This document shows, piece after piece, positions 1 through 5,380 of a stretch of DNA of 7,024 nt. The stretch is from an uncultured Desulfobacca sp. (lineage in GTDB: Bacteria > Desulfobacterota > Desulfobaccia > Desulfobaccales > Desulfobaccaceae), in NCBI GenBank assembly GCA_937958145.1, contig CALGOE010000161.1, positions 1 to 7,024 of the forward strand. The letters are read 5' to 3'. The translations under genes were made by a program, and so were the position numbers. Under the pieces are notes generated by a model. That model was not told where the DNA came from. It saw only the letters and a list, made by a program, of their open reading frames with translations, and ran no database searches. How positions within the stretch are numbered: the first letter of the stretch is position 1; the number at the start of each line of letters is the position of its first letter.

Positions 1-1
1 T

Positions 2-1210
2 ATTCCGGGGGTTCCAGAACATGAAGCCGCTGGCGCCAAAATCCTGGGCCGCCTTGATCTGGATCCGCATCCGTTCTTCGGTGAAGTCGCCGCCGCCAAA
101 AGCATAATCCCGGAAGGCCTGGATCCAGGGGCGAAAGCGCAACGGCGAGACGCCGGTGCGCTCCTGGGCCCGCTTCAGGGAGAGATACACGATTTCATAG
201 GGGTGTTTTACCGGATTGCGATAGTTGGGGATGCCCCAGGTATAGCCCGAGGGGTAGACCATGGGGCAGACCACGTCCACGGCATTCACAAGGGGCGCGA
301 TCTTTTGGCCGATATCGGTGTCATTGGTGTTCCAACAGACATAGCCGAAGATATCGGCCCCTACCATGATGTTATAGGGGATGAGGGCCTTATAGGCCGT
401 CTCCAGGAAAGCGGTGATCGTGTCGGTGCGGGTGGTTTCATTGGCAGGTTGGGAGAAGGCCACGCCCCGATTGTCGGGAAAACGGACGTAGTCAAACTGC
501 ACTTCGTCAAAGCCCAACTCCGCCGCCACCTTGGCGATGGCGATGTTATAGTCCCAGACCTCCCGGCGGAAAGGATCGGTCCAGTGCAGGCGCTCCCGGT
601 CCAGGAATAAGGCGCCACCCTTGGTGCGGACGGCCCAGGCCGGTTTGGCTTTGGCCAGCAGATGGTCCTTAAAGACCACGATGCGGGCGATCAGGTAGAG
701 GTTTTTCTCCTTCAAGGCCGCCACCATAGCCTTCATGTCTTTCACCAGGATGGTGTCCTGGGCCCCCACCTCTTTGGCCAAAGGAATATCCACCGGGAAG
801 GGGATGAAACTGCGGTCGCCCTTGATATCAATGACCAAGGCATTCATATGATTGCGTTCCAAGGCGGCAATGGCCGCCTCCCGGATGCGGGGGACGGCCA
901 CGCCATACACGGTCAGATAGAGGGCCTTGACCTGGAAGGGTTCCAGGCTGATCGCAACTTCGGCCTTGCCTTCCAGAGGAATCTCCCGGCGCTGATAGCC
1001 GGCTGCCTTGACTTTGAGGGTCTCGCCGGCGACGTCCAGTTGGAAGCGCCCCTCCTGATCAGTCCACACTCCCTGCTCACCCAGGGCCACCAAGGCCCTG
1101 GCAATGGGTGCCTGGGTCCTGGCGTCAAGTACCTGGCCGGTGAGGGCGAGAACCTCGCCGGCCGTCCAGAGGGGGAGCAAAAGCAGCACACATCGCACCA
1201 GTTTGAGCAT
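2..1210 (-). CDS. Secreted DUF4015-type glycoside-hydrolase-like protein with N-terminal carboxypeptidase-regulatory-like domain (3' end outside window)
   Basis: This open frame gives 403 residues and leaves the window without a stop, so the C-terminus is missing. Residues 1-22 form a signal peptide (positive start, run of leucines, cleavage near VLA). Residues about 23-92 look like a carboxypeptidase-regulatory-like beta sandwich (LTGQVLDA, then TDQEGRFQL, then AAGY). The rest matches the putative glycosyl hydrolase domain DUF4015, a TIM-barrel type. Supporting motifs are VIDIKGD (126-132), IARIVVFKD (174-182), FDEVQFDYVRFP (234-245), ADIFGY (285-290), VCPMVYPS (314-321) and PWIQAF (361-366). 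D240 in QFDYVRFP is the likeliest catalytic acid by analogy with related barrels. The ATG at 1210 has AGGAG 8 nt upstream. The gene follows the deacetylase by 138 nt, which suggests a shared role on an exported polysaccharide. The substrate cannot be read from sequence, and enzymatic activity of DUF4015 proteins is itself inferred. Confidence 0.85.
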   Translation of the reverse strand, partial: MLKLVRCVLLLLPLWTAGEVLALTGQVLDARTQAPIARALVALGEQGVWTDQEGRFQLDVAGETLKVKAAGYQRREIPLEGKAEVAISLEPFQVKALYLTVYGVAVPRIREAAIAALERNHMNALVIDIKGDRSFIPFPVDIPLAKEVGAQDTILVKDMKAMVAALKEKNLYLIARIVVFKDHLLAKAKPAWAVRTKGGALFLDRERLHWTDPFRREVWDYNIAIAKVAAELGFDEVQFDYVRFPDNRGVAFSQPANETTRTDTITAFLETAYKALIPYNIMVGADIFGYVCWNTNDTDIGQKIAPLVNAVDVVCPMVYPSGYTWGIPNYRNPVKHPYEIVYLSLKRAQERTGVSPLRFRPWIQAFRDYAFGGGDFTEERMRIQIKAAQDFGASGFMFWNPRN

Positions 1211-1348
1211 CACAGCATCTCCTCTCAGGGTGGCAGAGCCATCGTCACGCCGTCAGCCGCGGCCAAACGCCGGTTCTGACTGACCTGTATTCCTCCGCAA
1301 GTCCTCACCAGACCCCCAATCCAAGCGCGAGAGTTTTTCCCCGGCCGC

Positions 1349-2146
1349 TTAATAGGTCCGTGGTCCTTTCTCAATGACCTGGCCGCTGACCATGGCGGCA
1401 AAACCCTTGACTTTGTCAACTTCGGTAATGATGTAGCGGGGTTGGGCCATGATCCGCTCCGACGGGTTGGCCAACCGGCGCTCGATACTGAAGGCGGCCA
1501 CATAACCGGCCTTGGCCGCGGCCTGCTCCAGCTCCTCATCGTAAATGCCGAAGGGCCAGGCCAGGATATCCACCGTCTTGCCGAAGCGTCTCTCCAGGGA
1601 GGCCTTGGACTTGGTCAACTGATCATGGACCAGCTTCTGGTATTCCTCCGGTTTGAGCTTCTTTTTTTCCTTCTTGAAATTGGGGTGCCAGAACGTATGA
1701 GATTGGAGATCAAACAGGCCGGTATCCTGCAACTCTTTCAGCTGCTCCCAGGTCATGACGTAGTCAGCCCGGGAAACGGCGGAAGGGTAGACGAAGATGG
1801 TGACCGGGATATTATACTTCTTGACCAACGGCAGCATATCGGTATAAACGGTTTTATGGGCGTCGTCGGCAGTGATGACCACCGCCTTGGGGGGCGGCGG
1901 CGGTCCCTGGCCCAGGAGATAGTCCACCAGGGTCCGCAAGGGAATCACCGTATAGCCGTTCTCCTGCAGCCATTTTAACTGGGCCTCAAATACCGGCGTC
2001 GTCGTGGTCATGCTGTCGGCAAACCTGGGGCCGAAGCGATGGTAACAGAGCACCGGCACCCCTGGCGGCTCCGCGGCCTGCACCGGGAACTGGCTGCACA
2101 TTGCCACCGCCAAGAAAATAACGAAAACCACTGCAAATCTTTTCAT
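1349..2146 (-). CDS. Secreted polysaccharide deacetylase (carbohydrate esterase 4 / NodB-like, PgaB N-domain-like)
   Basis: The protein has 265 residues from the chosen ATG at 2146, which has GAGG 9 nt upstream. An in-frame ATG at 2161 would add five residues (MRSVV) but has no ribosome binding site. Residues 1-25 are a signal peptide ending VQAA, so the enzyme is exported. NodB-fold motifs in order are VLCYHRF (32-38), TADDAHK (92-98), SHTFWHP (149-155) and AWPFGIYDEE (196-205). The Asp pair and the two His residues are the expected catalytic base and metal ligands of carbohydrate esterase family 4. These enzymes remove N- or O-acetyl groups from polysaccharides. Motif 1 is unusual: the family norm TFDDG is here TADDA. 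The FEAQLKWLQENGY segment and the late PRYIITEVDKVKGF segment resemble the deacetylase half of PgaB. The gene lies upstream of the DUF4015 gene on the same strand. The substrate (poly-N-acetylglucosamine, peptidoglycan or other) is unknown. Confidence 0.88.
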   Translation of the reverse strand: MKRFAVVFVIFLAVAMCSQFPVQAAEPPGVPVLCYHRFGPRFADSMTTTTPVFEAQLKWLQENGYTVIPLRTLVDYLLGQGPPPPPKAVVITADDAHKTVYTDMLPLVKKYNIPVTIFVYPSAVSRADYVMTWEQLKELQDTGLFDLQSHTFWHPNFKKEKKKLKPEEYQKLVHDQLTKSKASLERRFGKTVDILAWPFGIYDEELEQAAAKAGYVAAFSIERRLANPSERIMAQPRYIITEVDKVKGFAAMVSGQVIEKGPRTY

Positions 2147-2252
2147 AACCACAGACCTCATCTTATTTATAAATACAGTGCAAAATCCTGCGCCCTGAGG
2201 TTATCACAACTGGCGGCAAATGTCTGCAGGGATTTTTATCTGCTAGAAAAAT

Positions 2253-2282
2253 TTATTAGGAAGGAATTGATTGTATGTTCAA
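2253..2282 (-). promoter_or_regulatory. Possible sigma70-like promoter for the deacetylase gene
   Basis: On the minus strand TTGAAC (2277-2282) is followed by an 18-nt spacer and TAATAA (2253-2258), inside an AT-richer stretch of the 219-nt gap upstream of the deacetylase. The match to the -35 box is moderate and the match to the -10 box is weak. Position and base composition are the main support. It would give a leader of roughly 100 nt. Confidence 0.25.
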
Positions 2283-2336
2283 AGATGAAGGGGGATCTGC
2301 CGGTGTTCATGGCGGTCTGGCGGCGGCAGGGGGTAA

Positions 2337-2361
2337 GCCGCCCGGCAGGGGGCCGAGCGGC
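2337..2361 (-). terminator. Terminator-like hairpin after the FmdB-like gene
   Basis: On the minus strand GCCGCTCGGC and GCCGGGCGGC pair as a 10-bp stem (nine Watson-Crick pairs and one G-U) around a 5-nt loop, starting 4 nt after the FmdB-like stop codon. The stem is very stable for its size, but no U-tract follows (TTACCCCC), so it may instead be a 3'-end-protecting or attenuating hairpin. Its position right after the stop and before an AT-rich gap supports a transcription-unit boundary. Confidence 0.4.
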
Positions 2362-2365
2362 GCCA

Positions 2366-2728
2366 TTAAAAATCATCATCGTCGGCCGCGCCGGCCCCGC
2401 CCTCCTCATCACCGGCCGTAGCCGCTTCCTCCATCATCTGGTCAATGTCTTCGGCGCCCAGGTCTTCGCCGGTGGCTGCAGCCATTTCTTTCATGAAGCG
2501 GGCCATGGCCTTGGGGTCGTTTTCGTCCAGGCCTCCCAAACGGGATGGATCGGCCAGGCGATCCAGGCGGGTTTCCTCCGACAGACGGACGTGCACCCGG
2601 GAGAGGACCCGGACGAGTTCCCGGCCGCCGCAGCGTTTGCAGACCGGAACAAAGGGTTCATCCCGGTTCAGGATCAGAAAACCGGAAATGGCTTTGCAGG
2701 CCGTGCACTGGTATTCATAGATGGGCAT
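2366..2728 (-). CDS. FmdB-family zinc-ribbon protein
   Basis: This 120-residue protein starts MPIYEYQC, the signature opening of FmdB-type putative regulatory proteins. Two CxxC knuckles (C8/C11 and C30/C33, the second followed by Gly34) should bind one zinc ion. After the ribbon comes VRVLSRVHV, then a helical segment around DENDPKAMARFMKEM (about 69-83). The tail is strongly acidic and ends DDDDF, so the C-terminal third is probably flexible. The ATG at 2728 was chosen over an upstream in-frame start at 2827 because the protein then begins exactly at the family's conserved N-terminus and AGG lies 7 nt upstream. FmdB was named from a formamidase gene cluster and proposed as a regulator; the true molecular role of the family is unclear. 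The gene is separated from its neighbours by 160 and 219 nt, so it may have its own promoter. There is no signal peptide, so it is cytoplasmic. Confidence 0.85.
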   Translation of the reverse strand: MPIYEYQCTACKAISGFLILNRDEPFVPVCKRCGGRELVRVLSRVHVRLSEETRLDRLADPSRLGGLDENDPKAMARFMKEMAAATGEDLGAEDIDQMMEEAATAGDEEGGAGAADDDDF

Positions 2729-2786
2729 AACACAACCTCGGCAATACCAGGGAGTGATCACAGCTTGTGGCCAAAGTTTGCTTCTG

Positions 2787-2813
2787 GTGCTCCCGAACCA
2801 AGCACAGGAGCAC
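2787..2813 (-). other. Inverted repeat in the leader of the FmdB-like gene
   Basis: GTGCTCC and GGAGCAC form a perfect 7-bp stem with a 13-nt loop, about 60 nt upstream of the FmdB-like start. Copies of GTGGCCAA at 2767-2774 and 2820-2827 flank it. It could be a leader RNA structure or an operator-like site. There is no U-tract on either strand, so a simple intrinsic terminator is unlikely. I do not recognise a known riboswitch or tRNA here. Confidence 0.3.
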
Positions 2814-2888
2814 AATCCGGTGGCCAAGACAGGTTTCTTGCCATTCAGCCTTTAGACATAACAAGCTTCCAGGATTTTGCAACAGCTT

Positions 2889-4307
2889 TTAGCGCACTCT
2901 GATCTTCAGGCGTTCCAGACGGGCGATCTCCAGCCGGGCTTCCCCATATAATCTATCAGCCGGCGACATATGTTCCACCGCCTTCCGGAAGTGAAAAAGG
3001 GCGGTGGGCAGGTCCTTGGCCAGGCGGCAGTGGCGCCCGAGATAATAATGGGCCAAGCCGAGGCGCTGTTTCTGGCCGTAAAGCGTGCCCAGGTTGTAAT
3101 AGACCTCGATGAAACCGGGGTTGAGGGCATGCAGCCTTTCGAAGATGGCCAGGGCCTCGTCCAGTTGGCGGCGGTTCTGCAGGATCAGGCCCAGGTAGTA
3201 GAGGGAAACCTCATCCCGGGGATGGCGTCGCAGGAGCTCCTGCAGGAGGCTCTGGGCTTCCTGGATTTTATTGGCCTCGTAGTAAAAGATGGCCAGATCC
3301 CGCTTGATCAGGTCATTATCCGGATCCTGGGCCAGGGCCTGCTGATAGGCCTGGAGTGCAGCCTGTCGATCTCCCAGGCGTTTATAAACCAGAGCCAGGC
3401 AATAGCGTTGCGGCACATTATCCGGCTCCTGAGACAGCCGGATGAGCAGTTCCCGCTTCATCCGGTGGGGATTGCCGTACAGGGCTTCCAGGCGTTGTTT
3501 AAAGTAGATAAAGTCGGGCGTCGGCGGTTTATTCTGACGCTCCGGCACCTGATGGCTGTCGGTCAAGTGTGCCAGGTCAACAATCCGGCTCGACAGCTCG
3601 GGATGAGTTTTGAGATAAACCGGTATATTGCCGGGCTCAAACCAGCGTTGCCGGTCCATCTTGCGGAAAACCGTCATCATATAATGGGGATCATATTGGG
3701 CCATGGTCAGCCATTTGAACCCCAGGGTGTCTGCTTCTTTTTCGTCCTCCCGGCTGTAGGCCAACATGGCGGTCTCAGCGCCGGCGGCCGCACCCATGAG
3801 GATGGGGGCGGCCAGGGTGCCGCCCAGCAGGACGGCGGCCAAAGCCCCCAAAAGGGTGGAAATGGTGGTAAACTTGGCCTTTTCCATGCGCTTGGCCATG
3901 TGCCGTTGATGCACGTGAGTGATTTCATGGGCCAAGACCCCGGCCAGCTCATCTTCCCGGTCCATGAGACGGATGATCCCGGAGTTCACAAAGATATAAC
4001 CGCCCGGCACGGCAAAGGCATTGTAGCTGGGGTCCTCAAGGATGAAAAAGCGATATTGGAAAGGCTGGGGGCCCAGTTGTTTGACCAGGTTCTGCCCCAC
4101 AGTATTGATATAGGCGTTCAGGTAGGGATCCCGGACCAGGGGGTAATATTGTTGCAGCAGGAGGCAGAATTCCTCCCCCAGGTCTTTTTCCTTCTCAATG
4201 GTCAGGGAGCCGAAAAAACCCCAGGCCGGAGGGGGCACGGTCAACGAAATACACAGAATCAGGCACAACGGCACCAGCAGCGGGCCGGTGCGGATTGACC
4301 TGAGCAT
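2889..4307 (-). CDS. Periplasmic M48-family zinc metalloprotease with C-terminal TPR repeats (BepA/YfgC-like)
   Basis: The protein has 472 residues, close to E. coli BepA in size and layout. A signal peptide covers about residues 1-30 and ends PAWG; it lacks a lipobox, so a soluble or peripheral periplasmic protein is expected. The zinc site is HEITH (127-131), with the third ligand in the SREDEKEAD segment (185-193). THP (234-236) probably corresponds to the histidine switch described for BepA. A hydrophobic Ala/Gly/Leu-rich segment (about 150-178) lies between the two zinc motifs and may pack at the membrane. From about residue 300 there are TPR-like helical pairs (ALVYKRLGDRQAALQAYQQA, then ALAIFERLHALNPG and others). 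BepA-type proteins assist or degrade outer-membrane proteins stalled at the BAM complex; that role is transferred here by similarity. The ATG at 4307 has GGAG 7 nt upstream and begins 29 nt after rsfS, consistent with cotranscription. Confidence 0.9.
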   Translation of the reverse strand: MLRSIRTGPLLVPLCLILCISLTVPPPAWGFFGSLTIEKEKDLGEEFCLLLQQYYPLVRDPYLNAYINTVGQNLVKQLGPQPFQYRFFILEDPSYNAFAVPGGYIFVNSGIIRLMDREDELAGVLAHEITHVHQRHMAKRMEKAKFTTISTLLGALAAVLLGGTLAAPILMGAAAGAETAMLAYSREDEKEADTLGFKWLTMAQYDPHYMMTVFRKMDRQRWFEPGNIPVYLKTHPELSSRIVDLAHLTDSHQVPERQNKPPTPDFIYFKQRLEALYGNPHRMKRELLIRLSQEPDNVPQRYCLALVYKRLGDRQAALQAYQQALAQDPDNDLIKRDLAIFYYEANKIQEAQSLLQELLRRHPRDEVSLYYLGLILQNRRQLDEALAIFERLHALNPGFIEVYYNLGTLYGQKQRLGLAHYYLGRHCRLAKDLPTALFHFRKAVEHMSPADRLYGEARLEIARLERLKIRVR

Positions 4308-4336
4308 GGCTCATCTCCCTTGCAGGCGCGCCGGGT

Positions 4337-4675
4337 TCAGCTCGGGCGGGCTTCTAAGGCCGTGGGGAATTCCCGGGGCGCTTCCAACCAGAGCCCCTCA
4401 AGATCATAAAATTCCCGCCAAGGTTGATAGAAAATGTGCACAATGACATCGCTGCAATCCAACAGGATCCAACGGGCCTCCTGGGAGCCTTCGACCCCTA
4501 ACGGCCGCACTCCCTGGCTTTTCAGGGCTTCTTCCACATAGCCGGCCAGGGCGCTCACCTGCCGGTGCGAATTGCCGGAGCAGATCACAAAAAAATCGGC
4601 AATGGAGGTAAGATTGCGGACATCCAGGACGACCACATCTTGAGCCTTTTTGGCCAAAAGGGTGCGGACACACAC
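4337..4675 (-). CDS. rsfS: Ribosomal silencing factor RsfS (Iojap/DUF143 family); start uncertain, probably further upstream
   Basis: RsfS binds ribosomal protein uL14 and blocks joining of the 30S and 50S subunits, lowering translation in starvation. The family is recognised by VVVLDVRNLTSIADFFVICSG, SHRQVSALAGYVEEALK, PLGVEG, WILLDCSDVIVHIF and REFYDLEGLW. From the GTG at 4675 the protein has 112 residues, with a weak AAGG 5 nt upstream. That start cuts into the family's first helix: the frame continues upstream as TIEAAAKVDVCVRTLLAKKA, which fits the usual N-terminus of about 19 residues before the QDV strand. The frame is open back to the nadD stop with no ATG, GTG or TTG. A strong AAGGAG at 4728-4733 sits 7 nt before an in-frame ACG (4718-4720), which would give 127 residues. 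The C-terminus runs slightly past the usual end (LEAPREFPTALEARPS). The nadD-rsfS pairing is widely conserved. Confidence 0.93.
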   Translation of the reverse strand: MCVRTLLAKKAQDVVVLDVRNLTSIADFFVICSGNSHRQVSALAGYVEEALKSQGVRPLGVEGSQEARWILLDCSDVIVHIFYQPWREFYDLEGLWLEAPREFPTALEARPS

Positions 4676-4727
4676 GTCAACCTTGGCCGCCGCTTCTATG
4701 GTCGGGTTCTTTTTGAGCGTATTCTCT

Positions 4728-4733
4728 CTCCTT
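4728..4733 (-). promoter_or_regulatory. Strong ribosome binding site overlapping the nadD stop, serving rsfS
   Basis: AAGGAG begins with the last base of the nadD TAA stop. It is the best Shine-Dalgarno match in this part of the operon, yet no ATG, GTG or TTG in the rsfS frame follows at a normal distance. The codon 7 nt downstream in that frame is ACG (4718-4720). The GTG at 4675 is 52 nt away, too far for this site to serve it directly. Ribosomes ending nadD would be positioned to restart here. Confidence 0.6.
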
Positions 4734-5371
4734 TAGGCATAAAGCTTATACTTTAATATAAATCTCCGCACCTGGTCCGGCAAGAGGTAGCGCAGGGACC
4801 GGCCCTGGGCTGCCAGGCGGCGGATCTGGGTGGAGGAAATGTCCAAACGGGTGATGGCGCGGAAATAGATGCGTTGACCACTGGGATGGTGAAATATCTG
4901 GCCGTCCGGCTCGGCCTGGCAGCCCAGTTTCCGGCAGAGGAGATGGTGCAGCTCCGCCGCCGCATACCCCGGACGGTCCAGCACGACAAAATGGCAGAGC
5001 GGAAAGAGGTTGCGATACTCCCGCCAGGTCTCGATCTCCAACATGGCATCCAGACCAACGATGAAGAAAATATCCGCGGCGTCGCCATATTCCTTCCGGA
5101 ACCAGCGGAGGGTATCGATGGAGTAAGATTTGTCAGGCCGTTGATTTTCCAGGTCAGAGACCTCGAAACGCTCGTGATCGGCAACGGCCAGGCGGACCAT
5201 CTCCAGACGCACGGCAAAGGGCGTCACCGCCGTGGCATTCTTATGGGGCGGTCGGGCCGCTGGAATAAAGAGGAGGCGGTCCAGAGCCAGAAACTCGCTC
5301 ACCTCCTCGGCCGCCCGCAAGTGGCCGAGGTGGATGGGGTTAAAGGTGCCGCCAAAAAGACCCAGACGCAC
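4733..5371 (-). CDS. nadD: Nicotinate-nucleotide adenylyltransferase
   Basis: NadD joins ATP and nicotinate mononucleotide to give nicotinate adenine dinucleotide and pyrophosphate, the penultimate step of NAD synthesis, in the cytoplasm. The 212-residue length is typical. The nucleotidyltransferase signature GGTFNPIHLGHL (7-18) carries the conserved HxGH-type element as HLGH. PPHK (41-44), SYSIDTL (82-88), GLDAM (106-110) and the ISSTQIR motif (178-184) follow in the expected order and close the active site. The start is a GTG 9 nt after the proA stop with no good Shine-Dalgarno sequence at normal spacing (GAGG is 13 nt away), so translation is probably coupled to proA. The stop codon is embedded in the ribosome binding site presumed to serve rsfS, and rsfS lies in the same reading frame. 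All motifs are intact. Confidence 0.97.
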   Translation of the reverse strand: MRLGLFGGTFNPIHLGHLRAAEEVSEFLALDRLLFIPAARPPHKNATAVTPFAVRLEMVRLAVADHERFEVSDLENQRPDKSYSIDTLRWFRKEYGDAADIFFIVGLDAMLEIETWREYRNLFPLCHFVVLDRPGYAAAELHHLLCRKLGCQAEPDGQIFHHPSGQRIYFRAITRLDISSTQIRRLAAQGRSLRYLLPDQVRRFILKYKLYA

Positions 5372-5380
5372 GGCCGGTCG

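Noticed and set aside
1208..1218. ATG-CTG-TGA mini-frame overlapping the start of the DUF4015 gene (TGATG)
   Set aside because: The AGGAG directly abuts the upstream ATG with no spacing, so that ATG is unlikely to be used; the same site is ideally spaced for the real start.
1237..1275. Imperfect inverted repeat between the deacetylase and DUF4015 genes (GTCAG...CTGAC)
   Set aside because: The stem is interrupted, no U-tract follows, and the pairing is weak enough to be chance in GC-rich DNA.
203..1279. Two plus-strand open frames of 135 and 205 residues
   Set aside because: Both are antisense to the DUF4015 gene and its leader, with no recognisable domain; the minus strand carries the family motifs.
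2236..2310. 24-codon minus-strand open frame in the gap upstream of the deacetylase
   Set aside because: No ribosome binding site precedes its ATG and the peptide has no notable feature; a frame of this length is expected by chance.
2039..2902. 287-residue plus-strand open frame crossing two intergenic gaps
   Set aside because: It crosses the start of the deacetylase and the whole FmdB-like gene in antisense, with no motif and no supporting start site.
2970..4298. 442-residue open frame on the plus strand
   Set aside because: It lies wholly antisense to the M48-TPR gene, has low-complexity shadow-like composition rich in Gly, Gln and His, and shows no recognisable motif; the minus-strand gene has catalytic motifs, a signal peptide and a ribosome binding site.
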